A program made the position numbers and the translations under genes. Shown here piece after piece: positions 1 through 7,114 of a stretch of DNA of 35,615 nt. The notes below the pieces were generated by a model that was not told where the DNA came from, searched no databases, and worked only from the letters and a program-made list of their open reading frames with translations. Numbering within the stretch: the first letter of the stretch is position 1; each line of letters starts with the position of its first letter. Source of the stretch: Hyphomicrobiales bacterium (lineage in GTDB: Bacteria; Pseudomonadota; Alphaproteobacteria; Rhizobiales; Rhizobiaceae); contig JAALLB010000001.1 of assembly GCA_011087745.1 (NCBI GenBank), forward strand, positions 1-35,615, written 5' to 3'.

Positions 1-17
1 ATAAAAAATCCTCACCT

Positions 18-58
18 GCACTTTCTCATTCAACGTTCGGTAACTTGGCAATACCAAA
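18..58. repeat. Left copy of a 41-bp terminal inverted repeat
   Basis: Bases 18-58 are exactly the reverse complement of bases 35559-35599. The central part reads AACGTTCGGTAACTTGGCAA on the plus strand. The outermost 17 bases are similar but not identical to the other end, both having a run of A/T at the very tip. Here the repeat replaces the expected continuation of malate synthase after its MTNPAI motif. It encodes nothing recognisable. An adapter or linker joined to both ends of a cloned or sequenced fragment is the simplest reading; an insertion-sequence end is the alternative. Confidence 0.85.
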
Positions 59-1106
59 GTAATGGCTGGGTTTGTCATCAGGTGCCCCACATTGCGAACC
101 AGCAAAAGTGAACGGCCAGGAAGTGAAATACCTTTACCGTTTCCGGTTGTATAGTCGCGGTCCGGGTTCAACTTGCGGGTTATTGTAGTACCCCCTTTTA
201 CGAAGCTCTCTGAAAGATCGCCTTTCATCAGGCCAAGCCAGTTTTGATAAGCAAGGACCTTGTCTTCGCCATCGACAGCTGCAACGGAATCCTCACAATC
301 GCAAATTGTGGTTAGAGTTGATTCTAGAACAATATCAGCGATGCCTGCTTTATCAGTCGAGCCTATTGGGTGATCAGGATTAATGATGATATCTGCATGC
401 AGGCCATTTCGTTTTACCAAAATAGAAGTTGGGCTGGCAGCTTCGCCTTGATAGCCAACAAATTGTGCAGGGTTGGAAAGGCCAGCAGTGTTGCCGTCTT
501 CTAAAATGACCTGTAATTCTCCATCAACGATTTCAAGCTTGGTTGCATCTGCCCAGGAGCCATTTAATGGCACCGATTTATTTAAAAAATCATGTGCCCA
601 GGCAATAACTTTGATGCCACGAGCTGGATTATAAGCTTTGCTTTTTTCAGCGCCACCTTCATCAGAAATCGCATCAGTTCCATACAATGCATCATATAAT
701 GAACCCCAACGTGCATTCGCTGCGTTCAAAGCATATCGGGCATTCATGATGGGTACTACTAGCTGTGGGCTGGCAATCATCGCAATTTCTGGGTCAACAT
801 TAGAAGTGTCGACGGAGAACTTTCCACCTTCAGGTACGAGGTACCCGATGTCCAGTAAGAATTGTTTGTAATCTTCAAGAGAATAATCAGTGCTATTTGC
901 CTTGTAATATTCATCGATCTTGGATTGAAGCGTTTCACGCTTTTCAAGCAATTTCTTATTGGTTGGTGCCAAGTCGGTCACAAGTGCTTCAAGGTCAGCC
1001 CAAAACTTGTCTTCAGCAATGCAGTACCAGGTAAAGCTTGCTCATTTACAAAAGCATAAAGCTCACGATCAACATTCAGGCTGCCAACATTAATACGGTC
1101 AGACAT
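59..1106 (-). pseudogene. glcB: Malate synthase G, N-terminal half, one frameshift, cut by window edge
   Basis: Malate synthase G condenses glyoxylate with acetyl-CoA to give malate in the glyoxylate pathway. Translation from ATG 1106 begins MSDRINVGSL and continues to about residue 28 (EQALPGT). The frame then slips near 1019-1027: one missing base, probably a second G in a GG pair, restores a continuous reading (AEDKFWADLEALV) that runs without stops to base 61. Family landmarks seen are the acetyl-CoA/metal region TICDCEDSVAAVD, NGKGISLPGRSLL and RNVGHLMTNPAI. The family is about 720 residues, so roughly the first half is present. After NPAI the homology stops abruptly and the sequence enters the terminal repeat. 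A single deletion near the end of the window is more likely a sequencing error than true decay. The gene is transcribed away from hsp20. Confidence 0.9.
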
Positions 1107-1184
1107 GGGTTTCTCCAGAAATTCAAAAAATTAGCCTTTGGCTATCAAAACCAGCAATATTGTCAATTTGGAGTAGATGCGAAA

Positions 1185-1209
1185 CATTGTTTCCTTTTTG
1201 GAAACAATG
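1185..1209. promoter_or_regulatory. Perfect 10-bp dyad between glcB and hsp20
   Basis: CATTGTTTCC at 1185-1194 and its reverse complement GGAAACAATG at 1200-1209 are separated by five T residues. The dyad lies 79-103 bases upstream of the glcB start and 87 bases upstream of hsp20. Neither side carries a U-tract, so an intrinsic terminator is unlikely. A two-fold symmetric operator, most plausibly for glcB, is inferred; no regulator is identified from the sequence. Confidence 0.5.
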
Positions 1210-1237
1210 AATTTCAAAGCGTGAGATTTTCGTAATA

Positions 1238-1265
1238 TTGAACCTTAAAGACGGAATACCCATAT
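1238..1265 (+). promoter_or_regulatory. Possible heat-shock (sigma-32 type) promoter of hsp20
   Basis: TTGAA at 1238-1242 is followed after 16 bases by CCCATAT at 1259-1265, which resembles the sigma-32 pattern of CTTGAA and CCCCATNT although the spacing is slightly long. It ends about 30 bases before the hsp20 ATG, leaving a short leader. The match is partial and was judged by eye. Confidence 0.3.
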
Positions 1266-1295
1266 ATATTATGGTAACAAAGATGGATTAAACGC

Positions 1296-1739
1296 ATGTC
1301 TCGTATCGCAGGGTTTTCAAGCCCTTTATTACTGGGTTTTGATGAACTGGAACGCGTTTTAGCGCGCGCAACAAAAAGCGCGAACGATGGCTATCCACCT
1401 TATAATATTGAACGCCTGCAAACTCAGCCGGGTGAAAAAGGCGATCTTCTTCGAATTACGCTGGCTGTGGCAGGATTTACAGAAGATGAACTTGATATCA
1501 GTATTGAAGAAAACCAGCTGACAATATCCGGCAAGCAAATTGATGATCAAGAGCGGGTTTTTCTGCATCGCGGAATAGCGGCACGGCAGTTTCAGCGCGC
1601 ATTTGTCCTTGCTGAGGGAATAGAGGTCAGTGGTGCGAATTTGGAAAGCGGTCTTTTGGAAATTGATCTGATCCGCATTCAGCCAGAGCTAATAATTCGT
1701 AAGATTTCAATCAAGTCTCGAAAATCACCAAAGGAGTAG
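1296..1739 (+). CDS. Small heat-shock protein, Hsp20/IbpA family
   Basis: ATP-independent holdase chaperone that keeps unfolded proteins soluble in the cytoplasm. The 147-residue product has the class A rhizobial layout: an N-terminal arm (FSSPLLLGFDELERVL), the YPPYNIE motif near residue 35, an alpha-crystallin domain from about 45 to 135 containing LAVAGFTEDEL, QLTISGKQ, FLHRGIAARQFQRAF and the closing LESGLLEIDL, then a short basic tail. Length is normal for the family. It is followed four bases later by a DUF1150 gene and the two are surely co-transcribed. The TAG stop lies inside the GGAGTAG stretch that serves as ribosome binding site for the next gene, hinting at translational coupling. 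Heat control is likely from the family and the promoter-like site upstream, but not proven. Confidence 0.93.
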   Translation: MSRIAGFSSPLLLGFDELERVLARATKSANDGYPPYNIERLQTQPGEKGDLLRITLAVAGFTEDELDISIEENQLTISGKQIDDQERVFLHRGIAARQFQRAFVLAEGIEVSGANLESGLLEIDLIRIQPELIIRKISIKSRKSPKE

Positions 1740-1743
1740 ATTT

Positions 1744-2001
1744 ATGTTTCACGATCTTGAAATAAACAATCAACAAGCAGAAACTCTTGCTCAAATGGAA
1801 TCAAACGCCATTGCCTACATGCGTGAAATGACGACAGAGGAAATCAAGATAGCATTTCCTGAGACACCCGAGCTTGAAGATGGACAAACCTATTGGGCAT
1901 TATTTGGTGCAGATGGCGCGCCCCTGATGTTGGCCAGCGAGCGCGTTGAAATAGCTTCTTCTGCTTTTTATAATAACCTAAAAGCTATAATGCCTAACTA
2001 G
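1744..2001 (+). CDS. DUF1150 family protein
   Basis: The 85-residue protein has no known enzymatic role. It matches the DUF1150 family, small alphaproteobacterial proteins usually encoded directly after an Hsp20 gene, in the pattern EMTTEEIKIAFPETPELEDGQTYWALFGADGAPLMLA and the closing SAFYNNLKAIMPN. No signal peptide or membrane segment is visible. The ribosome binding site AAGGAG sits nine bases before the ATG and overlaps the hsp20 stop region. Its stop codon lies in a CTAG shared with the stop of the convergent hpf gene. A role in the heat response is inferred only from its partner gene. Confidence 0.85.
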   Translation: MFHDLEINNQQAETLAQMESNAIAYMREMTTEEIKIAFPETPELEDGQTYWALFGADGAPLMLASERVEIASSAFYNNLKAIMPN

Positions 2002-2558
2002 GCCGGATCTACCCAACCAATGTTACCGTCTTCGCGGCGGTAAACGACGTTCGTTTTACCGTTGCCTGCGTTATTGAAAACCACAACCGGATTATCTATC
2101 AAATCCAGCTTCATAACAGCCTCTGCAACACTTTGGGTTTCAATGCTGGTGAGCGATTCTGCAATAATTACCGGGTTATACTCCTCAGGCATTTCTTCTT
2201 CGGCGGCTGGAGCTTCAACAATTGCGTAAGCTGCTTCTGCGCGAGCAGCTTTTGCCGCATTCCCGTGATGGTCTTTAAGGCGGCGTTTATAGCGCCTCAG
2301 CCGTTTTTCAATTTTATCTGCAGCTGTCTCAAAAGCAGCTGTCGGGTCAATTTCATTGGATGTACCTTGCAAATCAGCACTACTATCCAGATGAATGATA
2401 CATTCACACGCAAAACGATTGCCTTGTTTTTCAAGCGTTACATGACCACGATATCCCCCCGGGAAATATTTGGAGACCGCTTCATCAAGTCTATCCTGGA
2501 TGCGAGCGGTGAGTGTATCCCCAATATTCATGTGTTTGCCTGAAATTTGTAAGCTCAT
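1998..2558 (-). CDS. hpf: Ribosome hibernation promoting factor, long form
   Basis: Long HPF binds the 30S decoding region and pairs ribosomes into inactive 100S dimers in stationary phase or stress. The 186-residue protein has an N-terminal S30AE domain (about 1-105: MSLQISGKHMNIGDTL, then the basic helix KIEKRLRRYKRRLKDHH), an alanine/glutamate-rich linker (about 106-130) and the C-terminal dimerisation domain (EEYNPVIIAES to GNIGWVDPA). Both domains are needed for dimer formation in the long class. The ribosome binding site AGGAGA lies eight bases upstream of the ATG. It is the last gene of the cluster running from the exonuclease gene through rpoN, and in rhizobia it normally sits between rpoN and ptsN; no ptsN follows here. 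Confidence 0.93.
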   Translation of the reverse strand: MSLQISGKHMNIGDTLTARIQDRLDEAVSKYFPGGYRGHVTLEKQGNRFACECIIHLDSSADLQGTSNEIDPTAAFETAADKIEKRLRRYKRRLKDHHGNAAKAARAEAAYAIVEAPAAEEEMPEEYNPVIIAESLTSIETQSVAEAVMKLDLIDNPVVVFNNAGNGKTNVVYRREDGNIGWVDPA

Positions 2559-2580
2559 TTTGCGTCTCCTCTTTTGTTAT

Positions 2581-2601
2581 CGCTACGACTCAAGCGTAGC
2601 G
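2581..2601 (-). other. Hairpin in the hpf leader
   Basis: CGCTACG at 2581-2587 and CGTAGCG at 2595-2601 form a perfect 7-bp stem with a 7-base loop, just upstream of the hpf Shine-Dalgarno sequence on the minus strand. No T-run follows, so it is not a canonical intrinsic terminator of rpoN. It may modulate hpf expression or mark an mRNA processing site. Confidence 0.35.
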
Positions 2602-2659
2602 CGGCGGAGGCTTGTATGGCAATTACCAAAGCAAAATATATATTCAGGAGGCTTAAAAA

Positions 2660-4162
2660 CTAGGCTTGTTGCTTCTTTTCGCGGCGTCGCTGAACAGAAG
2701 AGGGAATTCGCATCGCTTCGCGGTACTTTGCAACTGTTCGGCGAGCAATCTCAATACCGGTTTTCTGGAGTTGCTGAACGATTTGATCATCTGAAAGAAC
2801 TTTTTTAGGGTTTTCCAAGTCTACCAACTGCTTGATTTTATGTTTCACACTCTGGGATGCGTGCCCTTCGTCGCCTTCACTGGACGTAATGGAGGAGGAA
2901 AAGAAGTATTTTAACTCATAGATGCCCTGATCACACATCAAGAACTTGTTTGAGGTGACACGACTGATGGTTGATTCATGCATTTTTATGGCTTCAGCAA
3001 CGGTTTTCAGATTAAGCGGGCGCAAATGCTCAACACCTGCTGCAAAAAACATGTCCTGCTGTTTAACAATCTCGGTTGCAACCTTGAGAGTAGTTTGTGC
3101 TCGCTGATCAAGGCTCTTTGTGAGCCAGCTTGCGTTCCCCATGCAGTCCGCAATGAACTCCTTACCTTCGGGAGTTTTTACCGCAGAAGTAAGCTCGGCA
3201 TGATAGCTATGGTTTATGAGAACTTTTGGCAGAGTTTCAGGGTTTAGATCAATTGCCCAACTACCGTCCGCTTTTTGCCGGATTAAAACATCAGGGATAA
3301 CACTTTGCGCCAGTACCGGCTCATATTGAGCCGCCGGTCGCGGGTCCAGTTCCTTGATCTCACGGATCATATCGTTGAAATCTTCCCGGTTCACGCCGCA
3401 AAGTTTGATAAGGCTATCAAATTCGCGTTTGGCCAGAAGTGACAAATTATCCAATAGTGTTGCCATTGCCGGGTCGTAACGGTCTTTTTCTTGCAATTGT
3501 ATCTTGAGGCACTCGCGCAGATCGCGCGCACCAATTCCGGTAGGCTCCAAAGTCTGAAACTTTAACAATACCGTCTCTACACGTGCCAAGCTGACACCAT
3601 TGAGCATCGCAATGTCATGTAGATCGTCCTGAAAGTACCCATCCTCGGTTAAATCATGCGCAATATAGGTTGCGATCTCGCGATTTTTATTATCACCAAA
3701 TGTAAGCGCAATCTGATCTCGCAAATGTTGTGCAAGGCTAAGTGTTTCGCCAATACTAGCCATGAAATCTGTATTTTCTGTAGTGCCAGAAGATGGAGTG
3801 TTTGATGAAAGGCTGCTTTGCTTGCCGGTATTGTCTCTGTTACTTTTTTCAGCGCCTGCAATGCCTTCATCATAGACATTCTCAAACGAAGCATCGAGGT
3901 TTTGTGCAGCCTCGCCCGCATCCAGCTTCATTTCATCTGAAATAGTGTCATCGCGATTGTCAGGATTTTCGATTTCACGGTCGTTGGTTACCGAATTTTT
4001 ATCGCTTTCGAGCTCAAGTAACGGATTCTTTTCGATCTCTTCTTGTATGAATTCCGCCAATTCCGCATGCCCATATTGCAATAGCTTGATGGATTGCGCC
4101 AATTGTGGTGTCATCACAAGTGACTGCGATTGCTTTTGTTGTAAGCGCGCTGAAAGAGCCAT
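2660..4162 (-). CDS. rpoN: RNA polymerase sigma-54 factor
   Basis: Sigma-54 directs RNA polymerase to -24/-12 promoters, which need an AAA+ enhancer-binding activator. The 500-residue protein has the glutamine-rich activator-interacting region I (residues 1-50, ending KNPLLELE), an acidic variable region II (about 55-130), the core-binding domain (about 135-330, with LTEDGYF and LEPTGIGARDL), the helix-turn-helix promoter-binding region (about 380-420, LKTVAEAIKMHESTISRV) and the RpoN box ARRTVAKYR near the C terminus. The length is typical. AAGG six bases upstream supports the ATG. It lies 76 bases after lptB and 101 bases before hpf, the standard alphaproteobacterial position, so it probably shares the lpt transcript. 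Confidence 0.97.
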   Translation of the reverse strand: MALSARLQQKQSQSLVMTPQLAQSIKLLQYGHAELAEFIQEEIEKNPLLELESDKNSVTNDREIENPDNRDDTISDEMKLDAGEAAQNLDASFENVYDEGIAGAEKSNRDNTGKQSSLSSNTPSSGTTENTDFMASIGETLSLAQHLRDQIALTFGDNKNREIATYIAHDLTEDGYFQDDLHDIAMLNGVSLARVETVLLKFQTLEPTGIGARDLRECLKIQLQEKDRYDPAMATLLDNLSLLAKREFDSLIKLCGVNREDFNDMIREIKELDPRPAAQYEPVLAQSVIPDVLIRQKADGSWAIDLNPETLPKVLINHSYHAELTSAVKTPEGKEFIADCMGNASWLTKSLDQRAQTTLKVATEIVKQQDMFFAAGVEHLRPLNLKTVAEAIKMHESTISRVTSNKFLMCDQGIYELKYFFSSSITSSEGDEGHASQSVKHKIKQLVDLENPKKVLSDDQIVQQLQKTGIEIARRTVAKYREAMRIPSSVQRRREKKQQA

Positions 4163-4238
4163 TGTTGCCTTACCTGTTGGTTTTACGGGCTTCTTTTATT
4201 TGGCCCGTTTATTGCATCAAGGTAGCAAAAACATCTTC

Positions 4239-5132
4239 CTAAAGAGTAAATTGTTCTCCAAGGTAAAGTCGGCGTACATCCGGATTCTGGACAATCTCGC
4301 TCGGACTGCCATGCGTCAATACATTGCCTGCATGAATAATGTAAGCTCGATCAATCAAACCCAAAGTTTCACGCACATTGTGATCGGTGATCAGAACGCC
4401 AATACCGCGGTGGGTCAAATGGCGAACCAGTTCCTGAATGTCACCAACCGCAATTGGATCGATACCCGCAAAAGGTTCATCCAGCAGCATAAAAGAAGGT
4501 CTGGTTGTAAGTGAGCGGGCAATTTCGCAACGCCTGCGCTCACCACCAGAAAGTGCAATTGATGGCGATTTGCGCAAATGCGTTATCGAAAATTCTTCAA
4601 GCAGGGCATCCAGCTGACGCTCTCGCTCTTTTTTGTTGGGTTCAACAACTTCCAAGACCGCGCGAATGTTGTTCTCTACGCTTAAACCTCTGAAAATACT
4701 GGCTTCTTGCGGCAAATACCCGATCCCAAGGCGGGCACGGCGGTACATTGGTGTTTTTGTAATATCATGACCGTTCAATTCAATTGAGCCTGCATCCGCC
4801 TGAACAAGACCGGTAATCATGTAAAAGCTGGTGGTTTTACCAGCGCCATTTGGCCCTAGTAGACCAACCGCTTCTCCGCGCCGGACACCCAGACTTACAT
4901 TCTCTACAACTTTGCGACCTTTGTAGCTTTTTTGGATGCCAGAAACGAGTAAAACGCCTTCGCGAGACTGCGGTTGACGCGTTGGATGCTGTGTTTGATG
5001 GGTTGGTGGAGGAGTAGCAACCTGAATATTTGGCGTCGTTATGCTTGAGCCTTCCAAAGGAGTGTCTGCCCATTCGACTTTGCGGCTTTTTGGTTTTTTA
5101 ACCAATCCTGAGATGTTTTTGAGAAAGCTCAA
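4239..5132 (-). CDS. lptB: LPS export ABC transporter ATP-binding protein
   Basis: LptB is the cytoplasmic ATPase of the LptB2FG complex that extracts lipopolysaccharide from the inner membrane. Seen in order: Walker A GPNGAGKT (residues 93-100), the Q-loop region (GIGYLPQEASIF), the ABC signature LSGGERRRCEIARSL, Walker B FMLLDEPFAGIDP and the H-loop ITDHNVRET. The core begins about residue 57; the first 56 residues are a proline/threonine-rich extension not needed for the ATPase fold. The start used is TTG 5132 with only a weak ribosome binding site, so the true start may be further downstream. It lies 89 bases after the lptA gene at 5222 and is followed by rpoN, the usual order. Confidence 0.95.
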   Translation of the reverse strand: MSFLKNISGLVKKPKSRKVEWADTPLEGSSITTPNIQVATPPPTHQTQHPTRQPQSREGVLLVSGIQKSYKGRKVVENVSLGVRRGEAVGLLGPNGAGKTTSFYMITGLVQADAGSIELNGHDITKTPMYRRARLGIGYLPQEASIFRGLSVENNIRAVLEVVEPNKKERERQLDALLEEFSITHLRKSPSIALSGGERRRCEIARSLTTRPSFMLLDEPFAGIDPIAVGDIQELVRHLTHRGIGVLITDHNVRETLGLIDRAYIIHAGNVLTHGSPSEIVQNPDVRRLYLGEQFTL

Positions 5133-5221
5133 AATGAAGATCCAATAAACGTTTTGTTAGCTACAAATACATCAATTACAGTTAATTTTCTTTAACTTTG
5201 AAAAATTGGTGAAAAAACCTG

Positions 5222-5755
5222 TTAATTTTTGGGCGTCAGCAAGATTTTGACGCGGCCATTTCCAGAAGAGCCAGATGATCCACAAGGTGTCACATTTGAA
5301 ACATTCGTTTTTAGATTGACGGTCACCTTGCAGGCAGAAAGTACATTACCAGTCTGGCTAACAATCACGTTGCCGGTCATCAATACAGTTTCAGATATCA
5401 TATTGATTGTAGCTTTATCGGCGGTAACCTTATTTTCCCCTGACCGCACAGCTACTTTGCCACTTGCTTCAATTTGGCGAATACCGCTCTTGGTTTTTCC
5501 TTCTTCGCTCGCTCGCTCGTAAAAAACCTTAATGCGCGTCGCCTGCATCAAGGTTTCACCCTGAACCACGCTCACATTACCTGTCAAAAGTGCAGTATTT
5601 TCATTATCAATGATCTCAAGTTTGTCCGCTTCAATCTGAATTGGTTCATCATTATTGCCGATGCTCTCGAAAGCACCGCCTGCTGACTGGGCAAAACTTG
5701 GTGCTGCAAAGAGCAGAATAAAAAGAATGACTAGGTTTGTTTTGAAGTATTTCAT
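5222..5755 (-). CDS. lptA: LptA/OstA-type periplasmic LPS transport protein (copy 1)
   Basis: LptA forms the periplasmic bridge that carries lipopolysaccharide from LptC to LptD. From ATG 5755 the protein has 177 residues: a signal peptide (MKYFKTNLVILFILLFAAPSFAQ), then the OstA beta-jellyroll with EPIQIEADKLEI, LLTGNVSVVQG and VLMTGNVIVSQ. An upstream ATG at 5809 would add 18 charged residues in front of the signal peptide and overlap the preceding gene by 23 bases, so 5755 is preferred; GGAAA precedes it. Two cysteines about 17 residues apart near the C terminus are also present in the neighbouring paralogue. Being adjacent to lptB, this copy is the better candidate for the canonical LptA. 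Confidence 0.88.
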   Translation of the reverse strand: MKYFKTNLVILFILLFAAPSFAQSAGGAFESIGNNDEPIQIEADKLEIIDNENTALLTGNVSVVQGETLMQATRIKVFYERASEEGKTKSGIRQIEASGKVAVRSGENKVTADKATINMISETVLMTGNVIVSQTGNVLSACKVTVNLKTNVSNVTPCGSSGSSGNGRVKILLTPKN

Positions 5756-5786
5756 TTCATTTCCAATAGTTAGCTTGGACCTGGAT

Positions 5787-6329
5787 TTATTTCGAGTTTG
5801 GCATGGCAACTATTGATGTTCGGCATTTGCCAAATCTTGAATTGCCCGTCGTTAATTCAATAGTTAGTTGACATCCTTTGATTACATTCAATTCCTGAGA
5901 AAGAAGTATTTCTTTACCGCTTAGAATTGCTGTATCACTCAAAAAATCAATCTCCAACCTTTCGCCACTAGCATGATTCTTGCCTGATTTTACGGCAACA
6001 ATTCCTGAAGCAATGATCTCACGTATTCCAGTCTCGGTCAGTTTTCTCTGTTCTTCAGGTAAATAGTAAATATCTACTTTTTGCGCCCTGACAATTGCCT
6101 TTCCTTGGATAATCGTAACATTTCCCATCAAGGATGCTCTAAACACATCATTAACAATCTCAACTTTATCTGCTTCGATTTGAATAGGCTCTTTATTGTT
6201 GCCAATGCCTTTGAATGCATCACCAGCTGTTTGTGCAAAGCTCTTGGTTGTAAAGCTTATGGCCAAAAAAAGAAGGCTGATGGCAACGAGGGGTTTTAGG
6301 AGAAGGTTAGTTCTGATCATTGGTTTCAT
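5787..6329 (-). CDS. LptA/OstA-type periplasmic protein (copy 2, tandem paralogue)
   Basis: Second LptA-like protein, read directly after lptC and before copy 1. After a signal peptide ending TTKSFAQ, it shares with copy 1 the pattern AFxxIGNNxEPIQIEADKxEI, then GNVTIIQGKA, TGIREIIASG and a C-terminal pair of cysteines. Codon-level sequence differs at many synonymous sites, so the duplication is not recent. The start is uncertain: ATGs at 6347, 6329 and 6320 are in frame and all overlap the end of lptC; 6329 has AAAGG just upstream. A second periplasmic bridge subunit or a divergent, specialised LptA are both possible. The family assignment is firm; the role is inferred. Confidence 0.8.
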   Translation of the reverse strand: MKPMIRTNLLLKPLVAISLLFLAISFTTKSFAQTAGDAFKGIGNNKEPIQIEADKVEIVNDVFRASLMGNVTIIQGKAIVRAQKVDIYYLPEEQRKLTETGIREIIASGIVAVKSGKNHASGERLEIDFLSDTAILSGKEILLSQELNVIKGCQLTIELTTGNSRFGKCRTSIVAMPNSK

Positions 6330-7050
6330 TTGCCTTTTTGAGTTCATCAGGGCGAATTGTCATTCGAACCTTGCCCTCGAAAACCAGTTTATTGCCACCA
6401 TCTTCTACCATCATTGTATTCGACGTAATATCAGCCTGTGGGCTGGTCGCATTTATAGGATTGTTGGTGTGCATGATGGATTTGCCAATATCGACACTTG
6501 CGTCTTGCAGGTTTAAAACCATCCCGCTTGAGGTAACCAGGTTTACTGCTTTATCTAAAACGAGCGTTTTTGCTTCCGCATCATAAATACCATTACCTGC
6601 GGTTATTGTGGCGGTAATCTCGTCATCCATCGGTAGTTTGGCAATGATTTCCAGTAATTCAACTCTACTGGGGTTTTCTGCGTTCTGTATTGCTTTTAAA
6701 GCGGTCAGGTTATAGGGCCGTTTTTCTTTATCAAACCCACTTAATTCAGGGTTTTCCATAACCAGTTTTCCGTCCGTAAGACTAATACTTTCAACAGCAA
6801 CATCTGGTACTTTTAAAGAGTTATAGATCAACGCTCCAATAATGCCCAAAATCATAATGATAGCCATCACAGGAAAGGCAATTTTCCAAAATCTTACCTT
6901 GCCTGAATGCTTCAAGGCCTCTTGATATTCATTTTCACGATTATCCGTTGAAATGAAATCGAGATTAGGCTCTGACACATGCAATGGTGATGCGTTGCCA
7001 CCTGCCAATTGTGGATTTGCCTGATTTTGAAACTGGTTACTCAAGACCAT
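6307..7050 (-). CDS. lptC: LPS export protein LptC
   Basis: LptC is the inner-membrane-anchored partner that receives lipopolysaccharide from LptB2FG and hands it to LptA. The 247-residue protein has a hydrophilic cytoplasmic N terminus of about 54 residues, one membrane segment (about 55-77, WKIAFPVMAIIMILGIIGAL) and a periplasmic domain of the LptC/YrbK family with IYDAEAKTLVLDKAVNLVTSSG, repeating beta-strand patterns and a closing FEGKVRMTIRPDELKKA. The length and long N-terminal tail fit rhizobial LptC rather than the shorter enterobacterial form. It overlaps the following lptA-like gene by a few codons, indicating translational coupling, and it follows the exonuclease gene by 64 bases. 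Confidence 0.9.
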   Translation of the reverse strand: MVLSNQFQNQANPQLAGGNASPLHVSEPNLDFISTDNRENEYQEALKHSGKVRFWKIAFPVMAIIMILGIIGALIYNSLKVPDVAVESISLTDGKLVMENPELSGFDKEKRPYNLTALKAIQNAENPSRVELLEIIAKLPMDDEITATITAGNGIYDAEAKTLVLDKAVNLVTSSGMVLNLQDASVDIGKSIMHTNNPINATSPQADITSNTMMVEDGGNKLVFEGKVRMTIRPDELKKANETNDQN

Positions 7051-7114
7051 CGCCTCACTTTATCTTGCAGATTATTACAACAGCTTCATGGTCACAATAG
7101 GGCTTGGATGTAGC

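Noticed and set aside
1210..1295. ROSE-type RNA thermometer in the hsp20 leader
   Set aside because: ROSE elements are known upstream of rhizobial small heat-shock genes, but I could not fold the short leader into the typical stem masking the ribosome binding site by eye.
2133..2543. Open frames of 60-190 codons lying inside larger genes on the opposite strand or another frame (for example here, 3945-4514, 22448-22939 and 29007-29369)
   Set aside because: They show no domain-like patterns and lie within well-supported genes, so they are shadows of those genes.
4185..4208. 6-bp inverted repeat ACGGGC/GCCCGT between lptB and rpoN
   Set aside because: The loop is 12 bases and neither side has a T-run; the stem is too short to support a call.
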